A stretch of DNA of 64,000 nt from Varroa destructor (taxonomy: Eukaryota > Arthropoda > Arachnida > Mesostigmata > Varroidae): contig NW_019211455.1 of NCBI RefSeq assembly GCF_002443255.2, forward strand, positions 28,284,239 through 28,348,238. The letters run 5' to 3'. This document shows positions 11,581 to 24,000 of the stretch, piece after piece (within the stretch, counting starts at the first letter, position 1; every line of letters starts with the position of its first letter). Position numbers and translations under genes: made by a program. Below the pieces are notes generated by a model, which ran no database searches, was not told the origin of the DNA, and worked only from the letters and a program-made list of their open reading frames with translations.

Positions 11581-13457
11581 CATACAGGACAGCTAGTTAG
11601 CTAGCTAGCCAGCCAGCCAGCCTGAAAGCCCGCGCCGACAGCCAAGCACCTGGGTGGATTGCCTTCGAATCGAAGCGCATCGCGTCGAGCTCTTCCAGGA
11701 ATGGAGGAATCAACACTAGCGCCGCAGCGCCATGTTCCACTAACGGGCTGCTCCTATAGAAATTCAGTCGCTGGCTGTCCGCCGCCACGTGATGGTGACC
11801 AAATCATCATTACTGCATTCTCTACACAAAGCAAAATCATTTTACTGACCCCAGTGTGTCTTCTATCACCGCTATACTAGTGCTATTGGTACGACGACGG
11901 TTGTCGTACACAGTATATGCAGTGTGGTGTCGTCATACTCATTCTGCCGGAGAGGTCACAGGCGAGAAAAGAAGGAAAAATCCTGTCTACGACGACTGCC
12001 ACTTTTTACCTCTCTCAGATCGGCAGCAGCAGCAGCAACCTCCCCCGCGCGCTGATCTCAGATCGACTTGGCCTGGCCCCCTTTGACTGCCGTCCATCGG
12101 CCGTTTCCCTTCGTCACTATACTGCTCGAGTCTACTTACCCCCTGGTAACCCCCGCCGAACAGGCACAGGCATCCTGTACCCGCAGCAGCGGCACCAGAA
12201 GCCAGGTACCGGTCTACCCTCCGCTTTAAAGCACTCGTTCACTACTTACGCGCGATCCCGTTCCCTATGATCATCATGCGGCTGTTTTTCCTTCTCTTTC
12301 TGTCAAGTCTCGTAGCTTCGCGAACTATATTCTCGTGCCGATTCTAGAGAATTTATTTGCGGGGAAACCGCTGCTTCGAGATATCGATGAATTATTCTTC
12401 GTTACATAACTAAAAAATAATCCCCCAGTCACTCCCCAGACTGGGCTAGTGCCAGCTCTAGCTTCTTAGGCCTGCTTGGCCCTGGTCGGGAGTCCGAATC
12501 CTGTATACGACGACGATCCATGAATGCGACGCGCACCGACCACCCCCTTATTGGGTGGGGTCACGAGAAGGCGACTAAGAGGACGATGACGGTAGCGGTG
12601 GCAGCAGCAGTGAACGAAGCACTACGCTGGCCTGCGGCTCATGGCCACGGGTCTTCTCCTAACGAACAACAACAACAGGAACGAAATCGACGACGATGAC
12701 GCACAACAACGAGCGAGCGACAAAGAGAAGGGGAGAGAAAGGACTACAGCGAAGAAGTAACTAAGAGAGGAAGGAATAGCGCCAACACAGAGAAAAAAGG
12801 ACTTCAGAACAGTACAGAGACACTGGCGTATGCGAAGAACAAATGCAAGGAACTGGCACCGCTGCTGAGTCGGCGGCCGTAGCAGGAACAGCAGCATTCA
12901 AGGTAGCGGCATCGTTGTCTACTTCCTGGTTTGCAAGATGCACTGCGCTGCGCTGTCCCCGTTAGAGCACAGACTATCGAGTTGTTGTAAAAAATAAGTT
13001 TTAAGAGAGATCGCGAGTGAGTGAATGAGCAGGCGAAATGCGAAACACAAAGGTTGAGTGAGAGCCCCTCGCCTTACACAGCAAAGCCTGGACGCGTGGC
13101 ACTGCCAGCAACGGTGGGGGTGGGGGTGGCGAAGTAAGCAACGCGTTGCGTTAAAGAGAAAACTAAGCGAATGGCGCTGGGTTAGCACGCGGACGGCATA
13201 AGACGAGTGGATAGCTACAACTGTTAGTAGATGTAGTAGTAGTAGTAGTAATATGCTATACAAAGAAGCAATACGGAGAAAATAGGCAGTAGCCGAAAAG
13301 AAATGACGACATCGTAGCACAGCCAGCCAGCAAGCAAGCCCAGCTACGAGTGTATGCGTGACCCATGAACCGAATGGATAAAGAGAGATGAATCGGTCCA
13401 AAAACAACAAGTTTAAATTTGGCTTGAAACATTGACCTGGGCAGCTGCTACTGGGAC

Positions 13458-13490
<33 letters not shown>

Positions 13491-13540
13491 TCCGGTCGAA
13501 TTCGAGAAGACGACCGAGAGGAGCAAACGGACTTAGCCAA
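11581..13540. other. GC- and triplet-rich block
   Basis: Contains CCAG runs (about 11606-11620), GCA runs (about 12022-12037), AAC runs (about 12667-12678), GTA runs (about 13228-13249) and the CAG tract at 13459. Open frames overlap on both strands. The longest, 12919-13410 on the - strand (163 codons), is Leu-rich, partly because it translates the GTA/TAC-type repeat as a Leu run, and matches no known protein. Confidence 0.45.
13459..13488 (+). repeat. (CAG)10 tract
   Basis: Ten uninterrupted CAG units, preceded by GGGACC and followed by CGTCCGG. Confidence 0.97.
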
Positions 13541-15884
13541 TCTAGTCAGGCCCGAGTTCTGCCGCAATGCGCTGTCTAGAGGCCGTCGAAAATATAGCGA
13601 TCTGGATAAATGGCATTAGTTGTACACTTTGGTCATAACAAAAAGAACGTTGACAGTTAACAAGAAGTCAGTAAAGTAAGCGGATAGGTGGGGGTCCTAG
13701 TAATCGCAACTAGAATTTATGTATACTTCGGCGTGCCCGAAAAATTTTCAGTAGTTTTACCTAAACAAGGTTTATAGCGTTTCGCTTTGTTCATTTTTGT
13801 GCATACTGCGTACGTCTACATTTCGCATGGACGCTTAAAGCTATTGTTTAACAAGGACGACAATCCTTGCTAAGTTAACTAAATTTGGCGTGTGTCAGAC
13901 AGAATCACCCAATCCTCCCAGATAGCATCATTTTCATCTTGTACCTCGTTACAAGGTTATATATACATATGGCTGAGAAACCAGCCGCTTGTTACTTGGA
14001 AACGATCGACTGGCGGCCGGGGCGTTCGACATTTAAGTTAGTTGAAAGGTGAACGTTGTCTGTATACATAAGGTATAAATACAAACAACCGTGCAGCGAT
14101 GTAAACATCAATGTTTGCGTTCAACCGGATAGGACAAGGAGAAGAATTGAATAACTAGGTGCTATGTCGCACACGTTTGACTTGCGATACGGCCAGCGGA
14201 GAGCTTTCAAGTAGAATGCAGAGATGGACCGTTGCTATGGTCGATTCTCATTATAGTGCTACGGCCGTCGTACGCCGTTGGCGGACGACGACCAAACGAG
14301 GGAGACACCGGACATCGGACTAAATAGAATAAATCGCCAGAGCCAAAATTAATGAACAAAAAAAATGACATTCGTATTTAGGACACCCGCCTAGCCAACC
14401 GCTGTATTTCTCAAAGGTGGGTACTGTTCATTTCGTATATACAATTTGATCTCTGTGTCTAGAAACATTGGTCTAAATGAACAGTTTTACTGATTACCGC
14501 CGGATGCTTCGCGTCCGCGTATCAATAGTTAATGTATTGCCTATCGGAAACTAGTTCAGGAGCGCGTACTACCGAGTTCACTTTCTCCAACGATGGCGAG
14601 GATGGTCGGTGTTACTGGCGATGATGACGCGAAGACTACGATAGGATGCCACTAGATTGCGATCATTGACCGGGTCAATCTCTAACCGGTGATCGGATCT
14701 AGCTGGCGTAACCTACCTGACCGGATAAGCAAAAATTCAACCTGCGCTTATTGAACTTCGCCATTCATTGCGACTACCTAACCATTACTACAGCATTACT
14801 ATATCGTTAGAAGTACTCGAGTCAGTTGTAGCACACGAGTATTTTCTATGTTTTTTGTTCCTTACATCCGTCGGCTGGGGATGACCTCCACCGGCATCAT
14901 ACTTTTACCGCTGCCACTCACACTCTCTCGTTTGCTGTCGGCGTTTGTCGAGTCGCCCCGACATCCGCCCAAATAACTAGAACTCTCCTTAGATGTGCTG
15001 TTGTGAAAACAGGGTAAACCCATCGTCTCAAACGTTTAGTGTAAAAAATCGACCCAGACAAGGGATTCTGGCAAGTGACCGATATTACCGTTCAGGACGC
15101 TGCTGTTTGACCCACTGGTCTTTTCAATTTCATTTTCTTGTATGTTGATGTCGCCACTGTCGTTTTTCATTTGTCGGAGCGCGCATGAATAGTGCAGTGA
15201 ATCGGGCGGCGGAAACTGGTTGCTTACATTTGTACACGTAGATACTAGTTTCCACCAGACCGTTTATCATTTGCTGGATTTTCAGTAACGCTAGTTACGG
15301 ACCTATTAATACTAGGACATCGTAATCTATTTACAAATGAACCGCCAATGCCGGTCATCTGGGGGTTCGTTTCCAGGATTAGTGTTTTTTCTATAAAGTT
15401 CGTTGGAATGTGTCGCAAAGTATAGGGCTTGCGCGCCGAACTCTTCCAAGGTGTGTTCATATCTATCTGCCATTAATAGCTATTGCCATAATGTTTCTGT
15501 ATCCCGTTGCTGATCTGCCATTGAAACCTCAGCCCAGTATGGCGGGCAGCAATGGTTGCAACTATCGGCACCAGCACAGCCACCATCTTCAGGCCAGTTC
15601 AGAACAGGCCAGTTCTTGGTTAGGCTTCGTTTACCGAATGAGCCCGACCGTCTTCCTATTAAGGTAAAACAATCAGTCCTTGTCGGCGTATCGCAGATCG
15701 ACGACAACGGCCGATAGCATTCTCTGGGTTGTCTGTTGTTATCAGTATCAAGTAGAGGACTGCTGTTTAAATGGTTAGTGTCTTGGACCTATAGAATCTA
15801 TGATATGCAGAACTGCCAACAACAACGTTTTCAGCTATACGGAGCGTTCTACAGCATGAACAAGCGAGTCGATTGACTCTCGTG

Positions 15885-15885
<1 letters not shown>
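13541..15885. other. Gene-poor stretch
   Basis: No microsatellite of note. Frames at 15245-15460 (-), 15410-15667 (+) and 15480-15707 (-) overlap one another and are not recognised. Confidence 0.55.

Positions 15886-15918
<33 letters not shown>
15886..15918. repeat. (TA)16 microsatellite
   Basis: Uninterrupted alternating TA of 33 bases. Confidence 0.97.
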
Positions 15919-15922
<4 letters not shown>

Positions 15923-16620
15923 AAATGTAGATATATTGCCTCTAATTGTTCATAGCATGGCCACAACCTTGCAGGGCCGTCGCGATAGTCGTGTGCATCT
16001 TACTTTGCGTATCTTTATATCTGAAGGTGTATGCAGTGAGTGTGTTTTAGATCTGTCTCGTTCTATAGACGCCGTCCCCCGGCTGGTTTGTCGAGTCAGT
16101 GGGTGCCAGGGGTCATCGGCTCGTTCGCTCCTTCCAGGGCCCCTCAAGCGTTTCTTTTCTACTTTTTAGCTGGTGTAGTTGTCGTAGGGTTCATGGCGAT
16201 GGATCTGCTGCTGGGTTCATTTAAGCTGCAGTAGCCGCCGCCGCCGTTACAACGGCAACTGCGGCCGCAGCAGTGGAACCGGCATCATCATCGTCGGCAG
16301 CAGCAATCACTTTCCCCACGAGTGGCCAACGGTCGGGATTCGAGTCCCCCGGCAAAATATCCAGTCCTGCAGCAAAATGGCGAGAAGAGTTTCGTTTTTG
16401 CTCGCTGCCGCGAACTGTAGGGGGAACGAACTTTAAAGTTGAACTTGTGGCGTGTGTACAGGGACATCTGCCGTTAGATTAGGTAGGGCTGGTTGGTGTT
16501 GCTGTCATTGTCGCCGCCGCCGCTGCTGCTGCTGCTGCTGCTGCTGTACCAGGTGTAGTTTGCTATAACATCAGGAACCTTCGGATTCAGAACTCAAAGT
16601 GCGCGTAGTCCTATCCCTGT
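15919..16620. other. GC- and triplet-rich block
   Basis: Holds imperfect GCC, GCA and GTC runs and the GCC/GCT tract at 16513. Short overlapping frames occur on both strands with no recognisable product. Confidence 0.45.
16513..16546 (+). repeat. GCC/GCT trinucleotide tract
   Basis: Three GCC followed by eight GCT units; the complement reads as AGC/CAG. Confidence 0.97.
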
Positions 16621-16897
16621 TGAGTGATGTTGTCTGATGCTGTTGCAATATTGGCGATGACGAGGACGATCGACTATGTCTACGGCTGAGTTTATATGCG
16701 CGTGCGATATGGGGGTGGTCTGATGGCCGGGTACCTCGTGAAACACGTGATGTTATGTAAGTTTGCCGTCATCCAACAGTAGCAAATACGGGGAAGTGAT
16801 GTGTCATTTCTTACTTACCGTGTACATAGAACGGCTTGAATGAGTTGAGCGAGTGTCTCACAAACGTTCTGGGTAAAACTCAGAGATTTTTTCGTTA

Positions 16898-17092
16898 ATG
16901 GCTACGCAGAAGTCATTGCCGTTAGATAATAACTTGAAAAGAGTGGGACACAACCTCCTACTTATTCTGAATGCCCATTATGGATCAGATAATGGCAAGC
17001 AGATAAGTTGTGTTTTTCTTGAATTGAATTCTACTGATTTACGTGTTTTTATCATGATTGGAATCACTGTTTACTGTTCCGGCATTACGTGA
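16898..17092 (+). other. Open frame ending on a consensus splice donor
   Basis: A 64-codon frame from an ATG at 16898. Its stop codon lies inside ACGTGAGT (about 17088-17095), a near-perfect metazoan 5' splice site, so the frame would end at the intron boundary if this were an exon. The peptide (GHNLLLILNAHYGSDNGKQ and onwards) is protein-like but unrecognised. No strong acceptor was identified upstream. This may be a first exon or coincidence. Confidence 0.22.
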
Positions 17093-17099
17093 GTATTTA

Positions 17100-20000
17100 T
17101 TTTTATTTTTTTTATATTTCAAACGTCACCTATTGTGTTTTTCTTCGATATGGCGCTTCGCGAATTAACAACGAGATGCTAACTATAGAATAGTCAATAG
17201 GCACTACGCTTGGAGCAATGATTTCGGGCAATCATTCGGTAAGAAAAGCGATCTTGCTTCGGCCGACAAGGTTCATTAGTATGCTTTTCATGTGAGAAAA
17301 ATGACACAGGCTAATTTTAGCTCGATTTCCTCATTTCTACAACACGTAGCATAGGACAATGTTAAATGGCCCTATGAATCCGTACACGTTCGGCATAATA
17401 GCAGAAAATTTCATTTTCGTTTGTTGAGTAAATGAAGACGTTTCCCCTCCGGTATAAGAAAATGTGCAGAGTGACAGCTTTCTCTAATAAAATCAATTGA
17501 AGTTTAACCGCATCACTTCCCTTTGTCGTTAATTTGACCAATGTTCCCTGATTTAATTTTTCACCGACTTGAATAGCTTCAAACCTGAGAATGTATTATT
17601 TTAAGGGCAAATCCCTTCAAGTTAAACGTGGACAAATCATTTGTTCAATACTTGGGGCACTTAAATCTAGCTTACCTTGACGAGAGTAGCAATGGGTCAC
17701 TCGATCCGCAGGCTTCTCTAATGACCAGCAGGCAGTTTAACAGTATAGAAGGGTAATGCACCTATTGTTAAGTACAGTTTCGTCCCAAAGAGAGACAGAA
17801 GACTTGTTCACTGAGTATTTATTAAACGAAATCAAAGCAGATTCAACAATTAAGTTGAACTAGCGCTAACGATTATGACGGCTGTACGTGATCGTTCCAA
17901 TTGAGCTAGCTTTTCAGCATCCGATTTATTACGAGAAGGCTACGAGGTGGAAAGTCGCCTTGACGAGCCGTACTCGTCGTATGTGATTCCGTCGTCTCGA
18001 TACGTCGATGCCTCTCGTCAGATCAAATTGTCTCTTCCCATTATTCGTATCTTCTACCTCAGACCGTAATGTCGCTGTTGTTTTTCCAGATCTTCACGAA
18101 AGCAACTCCGAGACAAGTTGCGAAAATCGCCTCGATTGTCACTGGAAGACAGTGAGCACTTTGGCAACACTGATCAAAGCCGGAAAATGGAGAAAGAGGC
18201 GAACGGGGATCGCAGAATCAAATAGAAAGACTCTCCGAGGTACGTCAAAACGTCGACCAACCCCGGAATCACTGGTTCGCTGTACAGAACTGTTGTTGTG
18301 GCCATCCGACCCTTGTCAAAATCTGTAATTTAAAGAGCATAATAAATGCATTTCGTTTTACGTAGCAAACATATTTTTTAGAAGGAAAATTCTTATATCT
18401 ATCGAAGTATAAGCAAGCAACCTTAAGAAATTTTGCGTTTTTATCTGGCACGGGCCCGGTCCGTCAGAATGCTAGGCTGAAGTGCGGGTCCCTGGAGGCG
18501 TCTCGTTATTATTATTTAGCATATTTTTTTGTATAATTATATTTTTCTATGTATAACGTAAGTTTCGAAAGTTATTCTTAGATTACCGCAGGGCTATATC
18601 CGTCAAAGTTAATCAAATAATTATTGCCACGAGAGAAAACATGTATTTGATCAGTCAGTACGGTCAAGAAACACTCTTCTACTTGGTGACCTAAGGTGGC
18701 GGGGCGGAGGGGTGGGGGGATATTGCGATTCATGAATGTTAGTAAAAATACTAGCTAGACTCATAGAGCACTCACTTCTATAGTCGTCCAGAGATCTTTT
18801 GTTAGAGAAAAACTAAAAGTATAATGATTGTTTTTATTTTTTTTTGAGAAAATGCCACGATGCTGCTGGAAAGGTGTTTCTCTTTGTTACAACAAATCAA
18901 TGCCAAGCCGGCTAGGTTGACGACTGTGATTCTTTTAGTATGGATCCTCATGAAGTCGCGCATCAGTCTGAAGCCAGGTTTTGCATGGCCCTAATACTGA
19001 CACATGCAGAAATTGTATTTTATCCAAGAATGGGGTGATAGTACTGATCATATGTATTGCTGATGGTTAATTATGATTCTAGTAGAAAATATAGTATATG
19101 ACCGATGGCAGGTATAATGTGTGACACGTGACTCATTCGGTGCTGGCATTGTTTAGTCTATGGAAATAGTTTAGGTATGCCGTACAGGACGTTCGTCGCG
19201 ATTTATTTCAAAGACAATTTTATTTATGTAACAGGAAAGGCATGGAGGTATGATCCTTCGAATCACATATGTACACTTTTATATGCTAGGTTGTACCTTT
19301 GGCAAAGGTTGTCCGTCCAACTCCTTTGACAAATTGTCAAGCTCACTTGTCTCTTATATGCTGGAATTTCGGTGACACATATGATCTCATCTCACCTTGT
19401 CCCACATAAGTCCGACAGTGAAATGAAATAAAATCATAGACTTAGGACAAATTGTGTCGGCTACAATTTACTTTCAGTTTGCTCTCGAAAATGCTATAAT
19501 CACATTACCTATTTAGGGATTGTAAACTTCAACCCTAAAATATATTCATAAATATATTATGAATTTTGCGGTTTTGCGTGAATCAGATAGCTCAGAAGCA
19601 GATCGTAGGTTTAATCAATCAATATCATCATATAAATATATATACGAGCAAAAACTTGCATTAATTGCTTCGGTAGTTACGTTAACTTAGCTAAATGTTC
19701 TTCAACATGACGGGATGACAGCTCATCGATACCGTGACTGGTGTAGTAGACATCGTTCTATCAGTTTGATAGTAACTCTCTTCGAACGATTCTTGAAATT
19801 GGTGGCAAGACACGATACAAGCAATATACCTGCAAGTCTCCTTGAAATTCAAACAGGCCTAGACGTTAGTCCTAGCGCACCCAAAAATACTGGGTCCTAT
19901 CAATGACCATTACAGACATCGTGTAGTTATATAGCCATAAGTAACGAATGCTCTACAGAGATCTGTATGAGTATCGGGACACATATACAGGTTCACAAAG

Positions 20001-21050
20001 GTTTGAATTGTTCTTGCTGATCAAGCTGCCTTTAGATCAAATAGTAATATAGTAGGAAAGGAACAGATCCACGTAATGCTGCCACGAAAGCTGGCTGCAT
20101 TTAGCGCTGAGTGACAATGTAGCAAATAGTCCAAACGCCGCCTCATAAATCGCTTGGCACATACTTCTGTTCAGGATATCGGGATCGATTCACGCAGTTA
20201 CGCAGCCTTACTATAGTCGACGTCTGTTTTTGAAGTCGGCTGTAGGCCTAGACGGATACAGGACAGGCTGGGAGCCCTACGTTAGGCAGTTAGAGGAGAT
20301 GTACATAGAGGCCTGTCCGTCGCATACCATTGCTAAACGGATTAGCGACAAGTTAGAAGGACGAGGCGACGCTGGCGGTGATGATGATGCCAATAGATGA
20401 AGACTTTAGCGAACGTGGTGAAGATGTATCAACCATGGATATTGCTTTAGAAGCGAAAGGGGATCGCCGTCATTGAAGCTTGCTTAGCCAAATCTTAGCT
20501 CTTTCTTATTACTTAAAAATAGCTTAAATACGATTGTAATCAGGTGTAAAGAATGGCGTCATTATGAAGGGTCGTTATTAACGCTTAACAGCTACTTACT
20601 ATAGAAAATACTAATTGAATTCGGAATAAATAGATACAATTCTGCGTTACCTAGGATATCTCTTACCAATTTATTTTGTTCTTGAATAAGGCTTTGTGAC
20701 CCTCCATATTTCTATCTAAGCTTCTCTATCTGTCACGCTTCGATTTTAGTTCTGAAAAAATGTACATCCAATCGTTGATCCGACTTCGGTCAGCAAAAAT
20801 CCTCTGACGACAGTCCGACAACAAACTGGTATTTTACGCAAATAAGTCGCTGATCTTTGATTCTATCATTCCCAGCACTTTTACCTTTGAAGCAAGCGTA
20901 ACTGCTCATTTCGGTTTGCACTCCGTCATCGCTTCCAAGCTCTCAAAACAGACTCTTTGTACAAATGCACGTTTGCGTTTGAGAGATCCAAGATGCCAGT
21001 ACGCGTTGCCAGCGCTAGCACATAGCAAAACATATTAATACGCCTACGAA
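17100..21050. other. Gene-poor, AT-rich stretch
   Basis: Long AT-rich DNA with few frames. The one at 18008-18328 (+), 106 codons with a basic centre (KAGKWRKRRTG), is protein-like but unrecognised. A short palindrome (ATTCATA and TATGAAT arms) lies at about 19542-19562. Confidence 0.5.
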
Positions 21051-24000
21051 CATATTTAAGCTATACCCTGCTGTCGTTCATGTTGCTGTTCCTGACTGTT
21101 GTGCCTGTCGGCGAATGAATCATCGATTCATTTATGCGAGAAGAATTTCCCTGCCAGCGGTTCGGCACTCGATCCCGGGGGCACTTCGGTGAACGGCTAG
21201 CGTTGGTCAGAGTCAATCGGAGGGCGGAAGCTACAAGAGCACCAGTAACACTAACGGCACCGGCTGAACTATGCAACGCGACGCCGACCTCAACAACTGG
21301 ACTGAGCAACGATTGCCGAACGCGGACAGTGCCATCTATCCGAATGCACCCGTAAACTGGTTGTCTTCGGTAATCGATACGATTACAGCCATCGGTCGCG
21401 TCTACGGCGTCTTTTCGTCCTCTTCAGAAAACAACGAACCTGTGTCTAACGGCAGAACGAAGGCAGAACGGACCGAGAGGACAAGAACAGGCCAGCCAAC
21501 AAGAGGTTCTTGCTTCGTTCGAGTAGAATTGGGCATCGCACACGACAGTCAGCTAAGACATGACCCGATCTAAACCGACTCAGTTCGAACTGAACAAACC
21601 AAATATCAGCTAAGCATACCCAACGAGTAATTCAGATACTCGGACGGCAACAGATAGGATAACAGAAAATCGTAGTTATGACCACGCGAAGTTCGAGTAA
21701 AGTTCCAAGTCGGTCGCAGACGGTCAGAGACCTAAAGATCAGCCAGATTGAAGCGAACTAACGCTTTACCAGCTCAGTCAGATAGATCGGATGCTCTTGT
21801 CATGGCGTTCAAGTTCCCTGGCGTGATGTTCTAGCGGTGAAAAGACAACTAGTAGAGGTCTGAGCCCTGTGAGGAGCCACCTCGTCCTGTGGGGGCCAGC
21901 AAGAGAAGGAATCCACCCTGTGCACCTGTGCTCACGACTCTCTTTTCGATGGTAGCCCTAAAGTTCGCCGCTTTGGCTTCTACGTTAACTGGATCTAGCT
22001 AACGTTCAAAGAACGCGAAGCATAGAGCAGATAGCATGCCCTGCCAGATTTGCTATTTACAGCAGGTTTCGGCCGTTGATCCTGGCTGAGGTTGCAATGA
22101 TTTTCGTCCAGTATGCACGAGTCGTACCTAGCGATTCGACCCGCCGACGGTTATCATCATTACCGGGCCTTCCATATATTATCGAATTTAGGTCCTGATA
22201 TAATTACCCCCTGTGGCGAGAGTGCGATACCGACTTACGGAACAACGCATAGCTGGCCATATTGAATGCTGTCTGTTCTAATAGGCTCGTCACAATGTTA
22301 GCATTTTCATGTACATCGGTATGAGTTGAAAATTCTCATTGGCCTAATTTTGAGCGTTTCCTAACAGCGAGCTGTTGTCGCGACCACTGTCGAATTGCTC
22401 ATCTTTTTTATAGACGTCGAAACGGATAATTATAATCAGCTGAGGTAACTTCGCTTCACACATAATATCTGCTCGTTATTATGGCTTTCAATTACGGCTT
22501 GAGAAATTTCCTGTGCATTATCAATCACAACAAGATCTTAGCAATCCTGCCAGCCAGGGACCGTTTTCTCCCAAAAACATTTTCACGACCGCGTCGCACA
22601 GGAGCTTCAGACAAACTCGATACGCACACTAAAACGTCTCATTTCGTATTTTAACATGTAGGTAGTTATATGTAGGTGATTTATGAAAAGCTAGACGTTT
22701 ACTAAACCACGTTTTATCATGCATCCGGATAGAGATAAGCAAACTTGTCTTTTAGGCAATATACAGTGGAAACGACGCTCAAAATAATGCTATAATCAAA
22801 CCGCGTAGCTGCTATACTTTATAAGTACAACACACTTTCAGCCCTGTGCTTCAGGAGAAAGATTTCAAACATGGTTTTCTTTCAGATTTTACTTTTTTAT
22901 CGTGTCCATCGCACACCGAAGCTCTAGCATAGTAGGTCATAACGGGCCGTTAATGTGACTCTCAGCTAACAGGGCGCCTTGTTCACGTGGACGCCTCAAG
23001 CGGCGGAACGTAAGCAAGATACTGAGCGCCACTGTTTATTCGTTCGTTCACTTATACAGCCCTTAAAGCCACTTTTCAGAGCGCTTTTTTTGCTAGCACA
23101 AATCACTTATACACAATGTGTTCACGGTACAGATTTTCCACCGACGGCCTATTTACTGGCAGGAGAAACCTTGACCGTTGTTGCACCTAAAGTGTTTGCA
23201 CTTGAATGGTGCAGAAAAAATAAAAAGTACTCAGCGGCTATGCACTAATTGTAGGCACAAAAAGGAAGAAGGAATGAGAGCCCTTCTTTGAAATATAGAA
23301 GGACAGCCGATATCAAGCGATGCACGGCTCTGCACGTCGACACACAGCATTCTGCACGCTTAACTATACGAAACTCTGCCTCAGTGGTATGGCTATACGC
23401 AGATGGCTATTTGATAGAATCCCCTCGTCAGCTCCCTTGCCCCTTTCTGATCAAGAGCCGTCTGCATACCGTTAAAAACGTTCCGCACTCCAACAACGAT
23501 ACGAGATACTGTGGAACGCTGGCTCGTCTACGCTCACCAATAACTGTTGACGTTGCTGCTGCAGGTCAAAAATCAACGTCCAGTTTCAGCTCTAGTACAG
23601 AGGGCTGGTGAGACTCAGACGACACAAACGATTGTCTGCTTCGCGCGATCCGATCCTACTGGGATGTCTCCTGTGTGCTAATGGTGTTTCGCGCATACAG
23701 GGATCCCCACTGCGAAGTTCTCGTTCAAGTGCGCTCCCAGATGTGGGGCCCGCAGAAATTTACCGCTCCAGAAAAAAAAACACACGCTTCAGTCTAACCT
23801 GCGATCGAAACTTCGCAAACTTCAGCTGAAGAGTTGATGAAGGAAGTCTAAAACTGATTGTTTCGCTTGGTTGATCCACGTGAGTGTCGCTTATAATGGG
23901 ACGATGCCTGTTGGACCTGGGATAGAGCTACATAAACCGGCATGCGTCACACGACGAATCTCAGTTAATGTCACTAACGCTGATGGAACACCAGGGCACA

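Noticed and set aside
12919..13410. 163-codon - strand frame, one of the longest
   Set aside because: Leu-rich because of a TAC/GTA repeat and composition; it overlaps other frames, has no recognisable domain and no gene context.
16330..16362. GGATTCGAGTCCC resembling a tRNA T-arm (B box)
   Set aside because: No A box, anticodon arm or acceptor stem can be formed with the surrounding sequence.
22070..22090. GTTGATCCTGGCTG resembling the start of small-subunit rRNA
   Set aside because: The similarity stops after about 11 bases; nothing downstream looks like rRNA.
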